From positions 1 through 64,000 of the forward strand of contig NZ_JAJAEO010000183.1 in the NCBI RefSeq assembly GCF_020447225.1: a stretch of 64,000 nucleotides of DNA, given 5' to 3'. Below are positions 36,994 through 47,046 of the stretch, in pieces. The position numbers were made by a program, and so were the translations under genes. Source of the DNA: Methylophaga pinxianii. Its GTDB lineage: Bacteria > Pseudomonadota > Gammaproteobacteria > Nitrosococcales > Methylophagaceae. The notes beneath the pieces were generated by a model. The model did no database searches, had not been told where the DNA came from, and saw nothing but the letters and a program-made list of their open reading frames with translations. The number at the start of each line of letters is the position of its first letter. The first letter of the stretch is position 1.

Positions 36994-37965
36994 ATGACTA
37001 TTTCAACTGATATCCAACAAAATGCCGTCGACTTCCACGGTTTAAATCAACTGCGGCAATCGGCATTAAACTCTGATAATGATGATCAGACGTTGCAGCA
37101 GGTGGCGGCACAGTTTGAAGCGCTTTTTACCACGATGATGTTAAAAAGTATGCGCCAGGCCAGTTTAGCCGAAGGGATTTTTGATTCCAATCACAGCAAA
37201 ACCTATCGAGAAATGGCAGACCAACAGTTGGCTATGGATTTGTCCAAGCGAGGCGGTTTAGGGCTGCAAGACGTTATTATTCGGCAGTTAGGGGGCGAAG
37301 TTCGATCCGATATTCCGGAGGGAGGAAAAACCTTTGGGGTTGATACCATTATCGTCAGACAAGACTTACGGCGAATAGTGAAAGAGCTGCATGAAAACAC
37401 CGATACAATTGCTGACCAAAGTATTGATAGTGTTGAAAGTCGTCAATTAAATCCTTTACCGCAACGATTCCGCTCTCCAGAAGATTTTGTCGAGCAGCTC
37501 TGGCCACTGGCACAGAAAGCGGCGGATGCTTTGGGTACCACTGCAGACGTTATATTATCGCAGGCTGCGTTGGAGACGGGCTGGGGGCGCTATGTGCTTA
37601 AGGATGGCGAAGGACAGTCCAGTTTTAATTTGTTTAATATCAAAGCGGATAGTCGATGGGATGGTGATTTTGTTGCCAAAAACGCCCTTGAATATCGTGA
37701 TGGCAAACCGGTGGCGGAACAGTCACGTTTTCGTTCCTATGATGATTATCAGCAATCATTTGATGACTATGTCAGCTTCCTGCAATCACAGCCTCGATAT
37801 CAAGAAGCTCTCAGACATGTGGGACGGCCAGAAACCTTTGTCGAAAAATTACATGAAGCCGGCTATGCCACCGATCCACAATATGCCAACAAAATAAAAC
37901 GCATTATGAATAGTGATACTCTGGCACAGAATTCGCATAAATATATTCAGAATCTGGGGTATTAA
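36994..37965 (+). CDS. flgJ: Flagellar rod-capping peptidoglycan hydrolase FlgJ
   Basis: This 323-residue dual-domain protein has an N-terminal rod-cap domain (VAAQFEALFTTMMLKSMRQAS) and a C-terminal glucosaminidase domain (LSQAALETGWGRYVLKDGEGQ) with likely catalytic Glu194. It opens the peptidoglycan for the growing rod. The dual form is usual in beta- and gammaproteobacteria. Confidence 0.96.
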   Translation: MTISTDIQQNAVDFHGLNQLRQSALNSDNDDQTLQQVAAQFEALFTTMMLKSMRQASLAEGIFDSNHSKTYREMADQQLAMDLSKRGGLGLQDVIIRQLGGEVRSDIPEGGKTFGVDTIIVRQDLRRIVKELHENTDTIADQSIDSVESRQLNPLPQRFRSPEDFVEQLWPLAQKAADALGTTADVILSQAALETGWGRYVLKDGEGQSSFNLFNIKADSRWDGDFVAKNALEYRDGKPVAEQSRFRSYDDYQQSFDDYVSFLQSQPRYQEALRHVGRPETFVEKLHEAGYATDPQYANKIKRIMNSDTLAQNSHKYIQNLGY

Positions 37966-37995
37966 CCCAGCGAGAGCTCGCAGAGGATTATCTAA

Positions 37996-39387
37996 ATGAG
38001 CATGCTGAATATTGGTAGTTCCGCTTTATTAGCCGCACAAAACTCACTGGCAACCACCAGTCATAACATCAGTAACGTGAATACGGTAGGTTATTCGCGC
38101 CAAAGAACCGATCAAGGTACTCAACCAGCTAACTTTGAAGGTGGTTATTACATTGGTAATGGTGTGGGCATAACCGGTGTTGACCGTATCTTCAATCAGT
38201 TTCTGGTGAATCAGTTACGCACCTATACCTCAGCTGAGTCCCAGCAAGACGGTTTTTTGACATTTTCCAAACAAGTTGATGACTTATTAGGATCTTCCTC
38301 ATTAAGTATTAGTGGGGGATTAGAAGCATTTTTCAACTCTGTTCAGGAAGTGGCCAATGACCCAACTTCCATTGCCGCACGGCAAGTGATGCTGACGCAA
38401 GGCGACTTGCTGGCCAATCGCTTCAATACCATGGATAGTCAACTACAAGAGTTAGATAAACAAATTGACAGTACCATCTCCGCATCAGTCAAAGATATTA
38501 ATGTCTTGTCACAAGGTATTGTCGATTTAAACAAATCCATTTCAGAATCTTTAGCTGCGGGCTATCAACCTAATGATCTCCTGGATCAACGCGATAAACT
38601 GGTCAATGATTTATCCGAGTTGGTTTCAGTTAACGTGGTCGAGCAGGAGAATGGCGCAATAAATGTCTTTATCGGTAATGGACAAGGCCTTGTTGTGGGA
38701 AATAGTCGTGTGGAGCTATCAGCCATCGCCGACAATAGTACTAATCCACCTCGGACCGCTATCGGCTATGGATCTAACCAAATTAATATTACACAACAAA
38801 TTAGCGGTGGCGAAATCGGCGGAGCGTTGCTGGCGCGCAGTGATATAGTCGATAGCACCCGGGCTGAACTCGACATATTGGCCGAGTCGATTGTTACTGC
38901 AGTGAATACCGCTCATGGAAATGGTATTGATCTCAATGGCAATGCTGGAACCGATTTCTTTGATGCAACGGGTATTACGGCTGCGACCATGTCAATGGCT
39001 ATAACGGATACGCGGTTGATTGCCGCTTCATCCACTGCGGGTTCGGGTGTAGGTAATAATGAAAATGCACTGGCAATGGCTGCTTTGCAAACTGATAAGA
39101 GTACAGTCGTACTGGATCCTGGTCCGCCTGCGATTACACGTTCCTTTAATGATCAATACAGCTCAATTGTTTCACAAGTTGCTACAAGAACCAATCAAGC
39201 GACAGTGACGCAGGAAACGCAAGCAGGTTTGGTGAGTCAGATTCGTCAGCGGGCGGAGAGTGTGTCTGGAGTTAATCTGGATGAAGAAGCGGCTAATCTG
39301 ATCAAGTTCCAGCAGGCTTATCAAGCGGCTTCACAAATTATTACGGTATCCAATACCGTATTTAATTCATTAATTAGCGCATTTTAG
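37996..39387 (+). CDS. flgK: Flagellar hook-filament junction protein FlgK
   Basis: The 463-residue protein has the FlgK N-terminus (MSMLNIGSSALLAAQNSLATTSHNISNVNTVGYSRQRT) and C-terminus (GVNLDEEAANLIKFQQAYQAASQIITVSN). It is on the short side for FlgK, so the outer variable domains are reduced. It joins hook to filament with FlgL. It lies 30 bases after flgJ, with no promoter recognised between them. Confidence 0.96.
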   Translation: MSMLNIGSSALLAAQNSLATTSHNISNVNTVGYSRQRTDQGTQPANFEGGYYIGNGVGITGVDRIFNQFLVNQLRTYTSAESQQDGFLTFSKQVDDLLGSSSLSISGGLEAFFNSVQEVANDPTSIAARQVMLTQGDLLANRFNTMDSQLQELDKQIDSTISASVKDINVLSQGIVDLNKSISESLAAGYQPNDLLDQRDKLVNDLSELVSVNVVEQENGAINVFIGNGQGLVVGNSRVELSAIADNSTNPPRTAIGYGSNQINITQQISGGEIGGALLARSDIVDSTRAELDILAESIVTAVNTAHGNGIDLNGNAGTDFFDATGITAATMSMAITDTRLIAASSTAGSGVGNNENALAMAALQTDKSTVVLDPGPPAITRSFNDQYSSIVSQVATRTNQATVTQETQAGLVSQIRQRAESVSGVNLDEEAANLIKFQQAYQAASQIITVSNTVFNSLISAF

Positions 39388-39397
39388 GAGATTTTCA

Positions 39398-40303
39398 ATG
39401 CGTATCTCCACAAATAGCATTACTCAACAAGGCTTGGAGGCCATGTTGAGACAACAAAGTGAACTGGCCAAAACCCAGTTGCAGGTTTCTTCAGGTAAAC
39501 GGATTCAAACGCCTTCTGATGATCCGATCGGCTCAGTCAAAATGCTTGATTTACAAAGACAAATTGGTTTGACACAACAGTATCAGGATAATGCCGATGT
39601 TGCGGATAATCGTCTGAGTACAACGGATGGAACATTAAAAAGTGCGGGTGACATCATGCAGCGTATACGTGAGCTTGCCGTACAAGCACTCAATGATACG
39701 AATAGTGATGAATCTCGTCAGGGTATTGCAGAAGAGATTACTGAGCTGAATGAAACCCTGGTCGCCTTAGCCAATACAACAGATTCTAATGGTGAATATC
39801 TGTTTTCCGGTTATCAATCTGATGTGCAACCATTCGATACGACGACCTATGCTTACAATGGTGATGGTGGACAACGGCAATTACGAGTAAGTGATGGTTA
39901 TCTGGTGCCGATCAATGAACCTGGTAGCGATATCTTTGTTACCCAGACAGTTGCCGGGCCTAATCAGGCAATCTTTCAGACAATTGAAGATTTTACTGAT
40001 GCGCTTTCAAATGGAACCATTGGAACCGCGCCAAATAATGGCGATTTTCTGGCAAATATGGACTATGCCATGGATGCTTCGTTGGATGCCCGCACTCGCA
40101 TTGGTACCCGCCAAAATGCGGTAGAGCAGCAGCGGGAGATCAATGATAGTTCGACGTTTAGTATGACCACCACGCTTTCTCAAATTGAAGATCTGGACTA
40201 TGCTGAGGCGATTACACAGTTAAACTTGAAATCAGTCGGCTTGCAGGCTGCGCAACAGGTTTATGTCAAAGTACAAGGTTTGTCCTTATTTAATTATTTG
40301 TAA
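39398..40303 (+). CDS. flgL: Flagellar hook-filament junction protein FlgL
   Basis: The 301-residue protein has the flagellin-like N-terminal helix QVSSGKRIQTPSDDPIGSVKMLDLQRQI and the C-terminal EDLDYAEAITQLNLKSVGLQAAQQVYVKVQGLSLFNYL of FlgL. It is the second junction protein, next to the filament. It follows flgK by ten bases, closing the flgHIJKL set. Confidence 0.96.
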   Translation: MRISTNSITQQGLEAMLRQQSELAKTQLQVSSGKRIQTPSDDPIGSVKMLDLQRQIGLTQQYQDNADVADNRLSTTDGTLKSAGDIMQRIRELAVQALNDTNSDESRQGIAEEITELNETLVALANTTDSNGEYLFSGYQSDVQPFDTTTYAYNGDGGQRQLRVSDGYLVPINEPGSDIFVTQTVAGPNQAIFQTIEDFTDALSNGTIGTAPNNGDFLANMDYAMDASLDARTRIGTRQNAVEQQREINDSSTFSMTTTLSQIEDLDYAEAITQLNLKSVGLQAAQQVYVKVQGLSLFNYL

Positions 40304-40338
40304 GATCTTGCTGGTCGTAAAAATCTAAAGGATTATCA

Positions 40339-41064
40339 ATGCAGCAAACTCACGCGTACTGCGTTGTCTGCGGGCAAAATATTGTGAAATTTGAACCCTA
40401 TCGTGGAGGTTCAGCCAACCGACCATTTCTGATGCGCCTGTTAAAAGTTGTTGGCAGTAATACCGATCATTTTTTATGCCCATCATGTCGTAGCCACGAT
40501 CGCGAAAGACACTTATTAATTTACCTCGCCTCGTTAAACTTACTTTCCATATTTAACCATGCAAAAATTTTGCATTTTGCCCCTGAAAAATGGGTGGCAA
40601 ATGTTATTGAGCTTCAGGCACCAGAACAGTACATCAAAGCGGATTTGTTTCCACAAAGCGAAGATGTCCAGCAAATAGATATGCTGGCTATACCTTATCC
40701 AGATGAATATTTTTCGGTGATTATTGCAAATCATGTGCTTGAGCATGTTAACGATGATTTGTTGGCGTTGAGTGAAATTCGACGGGTACTTAAAAAGGGT
40801 GGGCTGGCTATTTTACAAACGCCATACAGCGAACAACTAGAAACGACTTTTGCAGATGATGGGATAAAAGGAGATTATCTTTGCCGTGAAGTCTATGGCC
40901 AGGAAGACCACGTACGCTTGTATGGGCGGGATATTTTTGATCGATTCTCAAGTGCAGGCTTCCAGTCACTGGTGGTTTCTCACCAACAAGTTTTATCTGA
41001 TATTGCTCCTGAAGTTTATGGTGTCAATCAAGATGAGCCCCTTTTTCTTTTTGAAGCAATATAG
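40339..41064 (+). CDS. Zinc-ribbon class I SAM-dependent methyltransferase
   Basis: A 241-residue protein. Cys8, Cys11, Cys47 and Cys50 (CVVC, CPSC) look like a zinc ribbon. A methyltransferase-11-type domain follows: KILHFAPEKW (motif I-like, not glycine-rich), IPYPDEYFSVIIANHVLEHVNDD and EIRRVLKKGGLAILQTP. The substrate cannot be read. Lying between flgL and a large glycosyltransferase just before the flagellin genes, it may modify a flagellin glycan, a common arrangement in polar flagellar loci. The glycosyltransferase starts nine bases later. Confidence 0.72.
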   Translation: MQQTHAYCVVCGQNIVKFEPYRGGSANRPFLMRLLKVVGSNTDHFLCPSCRSHDRERHLLIYLASLNLLSIFNHAKILHFAPEKWVANVIELQAPEQYIKADLFPQSEDVQQIDMLAIPYPDEYFSVIIANHVLEHVNDDLLALSEIRRVLKKGGLAILQTPYSEQLETTFADDGIKGDYLCREVYGQEDHVRLYGRDIFDRFSSAGFQSLVVSHQQVLSDIAPEVYGVNQDEPLFLFEAI

Positions 41065-41072
41065 GTCGAAAT

Positions 41073-44000
41073 ATGTCAGTGCCCTTGGTTTCAGTTTGTA
41101 TCATCACCTATCAACACAAAGATTATATAAAGCAATGTCTTGATGGGGTGCTGTCTCAAAAAACCGATTTTCCCTTTGAGATTTTGATAGGTGAAGATGG
41201 TTCTGTCGATGGTACCCGCGAAATATGTGAAGCCTATGCAGAACGATATCCCGACATCATTCGGTTATTTTGCTGGGATAGAAATACTGATCGTTCCCAA
41301 TTTTCCGGTGGCCCGGGTCGATACAATATTATTCATACCTTGCAGCAAGTGAAGTCACCTTACATCGCATTGTGTGAAGGGGATGATTATTGGACAGATG
41401 AGTATAAGCTGCAACATCAAGTGACTTTTTTGCAATCTCATGCTGATTATTCGATGAGTTTCCATGAGGTCAATGTGGATGAAAACGGGCATCTATCTCC
41501 GGATAACCTGACAAAAAAGCAAGGTGAGGATTTCTCTATAGACGATTTGGCGCGAGGTAATTTTATTCATACTCCGTCTGTGGTTTATCGAAATGTATTT
41601 CCAACCGAGTTTCCTGCTTTTTTTCTTACCTCTCCAGTTTTGGATTACGTATTGCACCTCTACGTAGCACAGAAAGGGAAAATCAAATATTTTGCCAAAC
41701 CAATGGCGACCTACCGTATTCATAGCGAGAGTTATTGGTCGTCCAGAACGCAACGTTCCCGATCTATTCTTTGGCTCAAAGTATTAAGTCCCCTGGTGGA
41801 GTTCTTTTCAGACAATACCGATGTAGTAGGCAACCTCAAGCAACAGGCATTCGATATTGGTTCAAACTTGATCGCCAGCCAGACTCATCCTCTAAGCCAA
41901 GAAGAATTAAAAACGGTTCTAACCAATTTAGTGTCAATTGATCCGGCCTATTTTTTCAAGCTGCATTTGCACAACTGGAAGGATATGTCGCTGGAACAAT
42001 TGATAAAGCTGTTTCAGACTAACTTGCAACATACCGATTTAGGTGTGCAAACCCTCGTTAAAGCCATTGTAAATAAGAACCTCAATTGGCTGACCAGTCA
42101 TCAGTTAAAAGACACTTTTGTACTAAGCGCTGTACAACTGGTACTGAATGAGCTGGAAAAAGATGCATCGTTTAGTTTATTGGCCAACAGTCATCAAGAA
42201 GCTTCGATTCGTGATTGTCTGCAACTATTAACCCCTGTTTCGTTAAATGAAATGACAGATTCTGCACTCCAGCTGAAGTTGTTATTACGACAAATGTGGG
42301 AAGGAAAACGTTACGAATTCTGGATTAATAATCATGCCTTGATGGAAATTGATGCTCAAATCCATGCTGAAAGAATGATGCAGTGGAGCAATAAACCGAC
42401 GTTTCATTTATATATGTTCGTCTTTAAAGAAGAACAAAATTTATTGGCCGATACTTTGGCATCATTAGGGCAGCAGTTTTATCAAAATTGGAAGCTGACC
42501 GTGATTGCTGATTCTCCATCACCGGATGCCATGTTTGAAGAGCTGGATGTGTTGGAATGGCTGACGTTGCCGAATGAAGTAGAGCCGTATGATTTTCTCA
42601 ACTCCACTATGTCTGCATCTACTGCCGAATGGTTGGGTTTTATTCCAGCAGGAACCTGTTTTGAACCTCAGATATGGTTGCAATTTGGTGACTATATAAA
42701 TCTGTCCAGCGATAAAGCAGCCTTTTATTGTGATGACGACATAATCAGTAGTTCCGGAAAACGCAGCAAGCCTCGTTTTAAACCGGACTTTAATCTGGAT
42801 CTTCTACGCTCTCAGGATTACATTGGACCCATCCTGTGTAAACGGACACTTTTCGAAGCTGTCGGTGGATTTGATAAGGTGCCGGGTCATGAGAATATGA
42901 GCTTGGCTTTCAAGATTTTTGAACGGGTTGGAGCTGACGGCATCGGTCATATCGCCGATATCCTGATGCATTTGCCTGAGACAAGTTTGTCGTTGTATAG
43001 CACGCGGATGAGTCAACAAGCCGTTCAGCAACATTTGATTCGTCAGCAGGTGCCTGCCGTAGCAGAGGAGGGCCTAGTAGACAATGCGGTGCGCGTTGTT
43101 TATCAATGGCCGACCACGCCTAAGGTATCCATCATTATTCCCACCAAAGACAAGCTGGAATTTTTACGACCATGCGTGGAAGCAGCGCTATACCGGAATA
43201 ATTATCCAAATGTTGAAGTGATTGTCGTTAATAATCTAAGTGAAGAAGTCGACACACTGGCTTATTTTGATGAGTTAAAAGAAAGACCGGGTATCGATTT
43301 GGTGGTAATCGATTATCCGAAGCCGTTCAACTATGCTGCCATCAGTAATCTTGCTGCCCAACAAGCTAAAGGCGAGTATCTGCTTTTTCTGAATAACGAT
43401 ACTGAAGCCTTACATCCTGAATGGCTTGAGCGAATGATGTCTCACGCTCAAAGACCGGAAGTTGGTGTGGTAGGCGCCAGATTGGTTTATCCCGAAACGG
43501 GTATGTTGCAGCATGCCGGTGTCATTATGGGAATGACTTATGTTGCGGATCATCATTTCATGGATGATCTGAATATTCGTGAACCAGGCTATATGAATCG
43601 TGCTCAGTTGGATCAAAATTTCTCGGCCGTAACGGGAGCATGTTTACTTATTCGAAAATCTTTATACGAAGATGTCGGAGGCATGAATGAGATAGATCTG
43701 GCTGTGCTTTATAACGATGTCGATTTATGTCTGAAAGTACGTGAAACAAATCATCTAGTGGTTTGGACGCCTTATGCCGTTTTGGTTCATCATGGAAGCG
43801 TCAGCCAAAAATCGGAGTATCTCAAGCCGGCAGTAATTGAAAATTCGCGAAACAGAGCGAAGACTGAAAACCGCTATATGCTCAAAACCTGGATGAAATA
43901 TATTGCCAACGATCCTGCAAGTAATCGTCATTTAAGTCTGGCATATCGTGATTTAAGAATTGAATCTGAAATACCCACAAATTGGGATACAAATTTTCAT

Positions 44001-45017
44001 GATCGACCCCGAGTGTTAGGGCTACCTCTCAAAGGGGGAAGTGGTCAATATCGGGTTATCCAACCATTTTCTGCACTCAGTCTGGCCGGCATTGCACAAT
44101 GTGAGTATTACCTGTTTAATCAAAATACGACTCGACCTATTCTGATTTCTGAATATGCACGTGTTGCGCCGGATGCGGTAGTTTTTCAAGCGGCAATCAA
44201 TGACATTCAGTTATTTCAGCTCGAACAATTGCATGATTTTCTGCCCGATATTCTGCGTGTCTATACCATTGATGACTTATTAACGAATGTTCCTGAACAG
44301 AGTCCTGCACATAAAGAGCTAAAGCGTCATTTTTACGACGTTAAAACCCGTTTGCGCAAAGCATTACAATTCAGTAATCGACTGATCGTTTCAACACAGC
44401 CATTGGCGGACCTTTGTAGCGATATGATTGATGATATTCGTATCATACCGAATCGATTACCCAAAGATCCCTGGTTGTCACTATCAAGCTTACAAAACCA
44501 GGGACAAAAGCCTCGAGTTGGCTGGGCCGGGGCTCAGCAACATCAAGGTGACTTAGCGATAATGATTGACATCGTTAAAGCGACAGCGGATGAGGTGGAC
44601 TGGGTTTTTATGGGGATGTGCCCTGATGAAATCAAACCCTATGTTCATGAATATCATCATTTTGTGCCTATGAACGAATATCCGGCAAAACTTGCCAGTT
44701 TGAATCTTGACTTAGCTGTTGCGCCATTAGAAATTCATCCATTCAACGAATCTAAAAGCAATTTGAGGTTGCTTGAGTATGGTGTGCTTGGCTGGCCGGT
44801 GATTTGTACCGATATCTATCCCTATCAGACGAATAATCCTCCGGTTATCAGAGTAAAAAATGAGGTAGATGAATGGGTGGCGGCAATCCGGCAAATATTG
44901 GCCGATAAAGCGGCATTGGCCCATGCCGGCACAGCATTAAAGTCCTGGGTTCTTGAGCATTACATGCTTGAGGACCATCTGGATGAATGGCTTGAGGCTT
45001 TAGTTCACAATTCGTAA
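41073..45017 (+). CDS. Four-domain glycosyltransferase, probably for flagellin glycan
   Basis: A 1314-residue protein built of several glycosyltransferase units. Residues about 5-260 are a GT2 domain (VSVCIITYQHKDYIKQCL, GEDGSVDGT, CEGDDYWTDEYKL). About 440-670 is a degenerate GT2-like unit (YCDDDIISSSGKR, FEAVGGFDKVPG). About 682-960 is a second full GT2 domain (VSIIIPTKDKLEFLRPC, LLFLNNDTEAL, GACLLIRKSLY). About 978-1314 resembles a GT-B fold (VGWAGAQQHQGD, PLEIHPFNESKSNLRLLEYG). It ends at a terminator just before the first flagellin. The sugar and acceptor are unknown; a flagellin role is inferred from position. Confidence 0.8.
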   Translation: MSVPLVSVCIITYQHKDYIKQCLDGVLSQKTDFPFEILIGEDGSVDGTREICEAYAERYPDIIRLFCWDRNTDRSQFSGGPGRYNIIHTLQQVKSPYIALCEGDDYWTDEYKLQHQVTFLQSHADYSMSFHEVNVDENGHLSPDNLTKKQGEDFSIDDLARGNFIHTPSVVYRNVFPTEFPAFFLTSPVLDYVLHLYVAQKGKIKYFAKPMATYRIHSESYWSSRTQRSRSILWLKVLSPLVEFFSDNTDVVGNLKQQAFDIGSNLIASQTHPLSQEELKTVLTNLVSIDPAYFFKLHLHNWKDMSLEQLIKLFQTNLQHTDLGVQTLVKAIVNKNLNWLTSHQLKDTFVLSAVQLVLNELEKDASFSLLANSHQEASIRDCLQLLTPVSLNEMTDSALQLKLLLRQMWEGKRYEFWINNHALMEIDAQIHAERMMQWSNKPTFHLYMFVFKEEQNLLADTLASLGQQFYQNWKLTVIADSPSPDAMFEELDVLEWLTLPNEVEPYDFLNSTMSASTAEWLGFIPAGTCFEPQIWLQFGDYINLSSDKAAFYCDDDIISSSGKRSKPRFKPDFNLDLLRSQDYIGPILCKRTLFEAVGGFDKVPGHENMSLAFKIFERVGADGIGHIADILMHLPETSLSLYSTRMSQQAVQQHLIRQQVPAVAEEGLVDNAVRVVYQWPTTPKVSIIIPTKDKLEFLRPCVEAALYRNNYPNVEVIVVNNLSEEVDTLAYFDELKERPGIDLVVIDYPKPFNYAAISNLAAQQAKGEYLLFLNNDTEALHPEWLERMMSHAQRPEVGVVGARLVYPETGMLQHAGVIMGMTYVADHHFMDDLNIREPGYMNRAQLDQNFSAVTGACLLIRKSLYEDVGGMNEIDLAVLYNDVDLCLKVRETNHLVVWTPYAVLVHHGSVSQKSEYLKPAVIENSRNRAKTENRYMLKTWMKYIANDPASNRHLSLAYRDLRIESEIPTNWDTNFHDRPRVLGLPLKGGSGQYRVIQPFSALSLAGIAQCEYYLFNQNTTRPILISEYARVAPDAVVFQAAINDIQLFQLEQLHDFLPDILRVYTIDDLLTNVPEQSPAHKELKRHFYDVKTRLRKALQFSNRLIVSTQPLADLCSDMIDDIRIIPNRLPKDPWLSLSSLQNQGQKPRVGWAGAQQHQGDLAIMIDIVKATADEVDWVFMGMCPDEIKPYVHEYHHFVPMNEYPAKLASLNLDLAVAPLEIHPFNESKSNLRLLEYGVLGWPVICTDIYPYQTNNPPVIRVKNEVDEWVAAIRQILADKAALAHAGTALKSWVLEHYMLEDHLDEWLEALVHNS

Positions 45018-45023
45018 AAACGT

Positions 45024-45050
45024 AAAGGGCCTTCTGGCCCTTTATTTTTA
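45024..45050 (+). terminator. Terminator after the glycosyltransferase
   Basis: An 8-base perfect stem AAAGGGCC/GGCCCTTT with a TTCT loop, followed by ATTTTTAT. It isolates the first flagellin from the upstream genes. Confidence 0.92.
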
Positions 45051-45088
45051 TAGGGTTACGCCTACTGCATTGAAAAAATAAAGATTAT

Positions 45089-45104
45089 TGGCACGAACAC
45101 TGCT
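45089..45104 (+). promoter_or_regulatory. Sigma54 promoter for the first flagellin
   Basis: TGGCACGAACACTGCT is the closest match to the sigma54 consensus in the window, with exact GG-N10-GC spacing. It leaves a leader of about 60 bases before the ATG. Vibrio flaA is likewise sigma54-dependent. Confidence 0.85.
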
Positions 45105-45173
45105 TAGTTGATCGTATACCTGTTCGGAAAGCCGGCAGGTTCTGAATAAAATCGCTCAATTAGGGAGAGTGTT

Positions 45174-46010
45174 ATGGCACTAATCGTCAACAGTAATCTG
45201 GCTTCTTTGAATGCTCAGCGTAATCTGAGTACTTCACAGAATGATCTGAATACATCTTTACAGCGGTTATCATCCGGCCTGCGTGTCAATAGCGCCAAAG
45301 ATGATGCTGCAGGCCTGTTTGTAGCCCAACAACTGACTCGTGATATACGCGGAACCAACCAAGCGGTGAGAAATGCTGCTGATGGTATTTCACTTGGCCA
45401 AACTGCCGAAGGGGCTTTAGGTCAAGTTGCTAACAATTTACAGCGAATTCGTGAAATCGCCATTCAGGCATCAAATGCCACTGTAGGTGACCGTACCGGC
45501 TTGCAAAAAGAAGTTGATCAGTTGACTCAGGAGATCTCGCGTATTGTTCAAACAACTGAGTTCAGTGGAACCAAATTGTTAAGTGGTGCAACTTCTCTCG
45601 TATTCCAGGTTGGTGCCAGCGGCTCTACTAATAACCAAGTTGTTTTAGATACGGTGAATATCACCGGCATTGGCGGTTATGCATTGAATCTGACGGCAAC
45701 CGGTACCATTAATGTCAGTGATGCGGCAAATGCTTCAGCAGCTCTGTCCGGTTTGTCCCTGGACATCGATACCGTCAACCAGACTCGTGCAACGTATGGT
45801 GCATTGCAGAATCGTTTTGAAGCGGTAATTTCAAATTTACAAAATTATGCCGAAAATTTGACAGCTGCTCGTAGTCGCATTGAAGATGCTGACTTTGCTG
45901 CTGAAACCGCGAGATTGACGCGTGCCCAGATCTTGCAGCAGGCCGGCACATCAATCCTGGCTCAGGCAAACAGTTTGCCACAGAGTGCCTTAACGTTATT
46001 GCAGGGTTAA
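45174..46010 (+). CDS. fliC: Flagellin 1
   Basis: A short 278-residue flagellin with both conserved ends: N-terminal [20 protein letters not shown] with [20 protein letters not shown], and C-terminal [33 protein letters not shown] with [14 protein letters not shown]. Only a small middle region (about 140-195) is variable, so the outer D2/D3 domains are almost absent. It builds the filament and is very similar to the flagellin that follows. It is monocistronic: terminators flank it. Confidence 0.97.
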   Translation: MALIVNSNLASLNAQRNLSTSQNDLNTSLQRLSSGLRVNSAKDDAAGLFVAQQLTRDIRGTNQAVRNAADGISLGQTAEGALGQVANNLQRIREIAIQASNATVGDRTGLQKEVDQLTQEISRIVQTTEFSGTKLLSGATSLVFQVGASGSTNNQVVLDTVNITGIGGYALNLTATGTINVSDAANASAALSGLSLDIDTVNQTRATYGALQNRFEAVISNLQNYAENLTAARSRIEDADFAAETARLTRAQILQQAGTSILAQANSLPQSALTLLQG

Positions 46011-46030
46011 TCATGATTCGCTCAAAACTT

Positions 46031-46067
46031 TCGGAATGACGGCGCATTGCCGCTTTCCGATTTTTTT
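46031..46067 (+). terminator. Terminator after the first flagellin
   Basis: TCGGAA pairs with TTCCGA and an inner CGGC pairs with GCCG around a small loop, followed by seven T residues. Confidence 0.9.
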
Positions 46068-46078
46068 GAAAAAAAGAT

Positions 46079-46105
46079 TAAAGAAAAATAATCGCAGGTC
46101 GCTAA
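46079..46105 (+). promoter_or_regulatory. Sigma28 (FliA)-like promoter for the second flagellin
   Basis: TAAAGAAA, exactly 11 bases, then GTCGCTAA resembles the FliA consensus TAAAGTTT-N11-GCCGATAA. It would give a leader of about 85 bases. No sigma54 element precedes this flagellin, in contrast to the first one. Confidence 0.65.
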
Positions 46106-46158
46106 ACATTCCGGAGGCGGTAAATACTGGGTTTTCCACAGTCTGTCCGCCATGTTTA
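46103..46158 (+). repeat. Inverted repeat in the leader of the second flagellin
   Basis: TAAACAT (46103-46109) pairs with ATGTTTA (46152-46158), and GGCGG (46116-46120) with CCGCC (46147-46151); the six bases TCCGGA are unpaired on one side, and ACTG/CAGT can pair inside. The outer arm overlaps the -10 of the sigma28-like promoter, so it may be an operator as well as, or instead of, an RNA structure. Confidence 0.6.
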
Positions 46159-46196
46159 GTGGGGCAAAATGCCCTTAAAAGCCTAGGAGAATTCTC

Positions 46197-47030
46197 ATGG
46201 CGGTTATTGTTAACTCGAATCTTGCATCTTTAAATGCACAGCGTAATCTTGAATCATCACAAAGCAGCTTGAATCAATCACTGCAACGCCTATCATCTGG
46301 TCTGCGTATCAACAGCGCAAAAGACGATGCGGCCGGTCTGTTCATCGCTGAACAGTTGACTCGTGATATCCGTGGTACAAACCAAGCGGTTCGTAATGCA
46401 TCGGATGGTATTTCACTTGGTCAAACCGCTGAGGGTGCATTGGGTGAAATCGGCAACAACTTGCAACGTATCCGTGAATTGGCCGTACAATCAGCCAACG
46501 CCACGACAGGTAACCGTGAAGGTATTCAGGCCGAGGTTGACCAGTTAACTCAAGAAATTTCACGCATTATTCAAACAACCGAATTTGCTGGAAACGCTCT
46601 GTTAAGTGCAGCTAACTCTTTAACTTTCCAAGTAGGTGCGAGCGGTGCGGCTTCCAACCAGTTATCCATTTCGACTGTAAGCTTAACTGGTATCGCAGGT
46701 TATGCGGCAAGTTTATCAGCAACCGATACGATCGACGTAAGTGATGCTGCAAATGCTTCAGCAGCGCTTTCTGCCTTAAGTGATGCGTTGGATACCGTTA
46801 ACCAATCTCGTGCAACATACGGTGCGCTGCAAAATCGTTTTGAAGCGGTTATCTCAAACCTGCAAAACTATGCAGAAAACTTGACTGCTGCACGTAGCCG
46901 GATCCAAGATGCTGACTTTGCTGCCGAAACTGCTAATCTGACTCGTTCACAAATTTTACAGCAGGCGGGCACTTCAATTCTGGCGCAGGCGAATACCTTG
47001 CCTCAGACAGCACTTTCATTACTCGGATAA
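46197..47030 (+). CDS. fliC: Flagellin 2
   Basis: A 277-residue flagellin that matches flagellin 1 closely in the N-terminal 120 and C-terminal 80 residues and differs mostly in the short centre (about 140-185). The ATG follows AGGAG, and the last ten bases before it form the palindrome GAGAATTCTC. Use of two flagellins under different sigma factors suggests ordered or condition-dependent filament composition. It is followed by a hairpin without a T-run, so some transcripts may continue into flaG. Confidence 0.97.
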   Translation: MAVIVNSNLASLNAQRNLESSQSSLNQSLQRLSSGLRINSAKDDAAGLFIAEQLTRDIRGTNQAVRNASDGISLGQTAEGALGEIGNNLQRIRELAVQSANATTGNREGIQAEVDQLTQEISRIIQTTEFAGNALLSAANSLTFQVGASGAASNQLSISTVSLTGIAGYAASLSATDTIDVSDAANASAALSALSDALDTVNQSRATYGALQNRFEAVISNLQNYAENLTAARSRIQDADFAAETANLTRSQILQQAGTSILAQANTLPQTALSLLG

Positions 47031-47046
47031 GTTACCGGGGGGGCTC

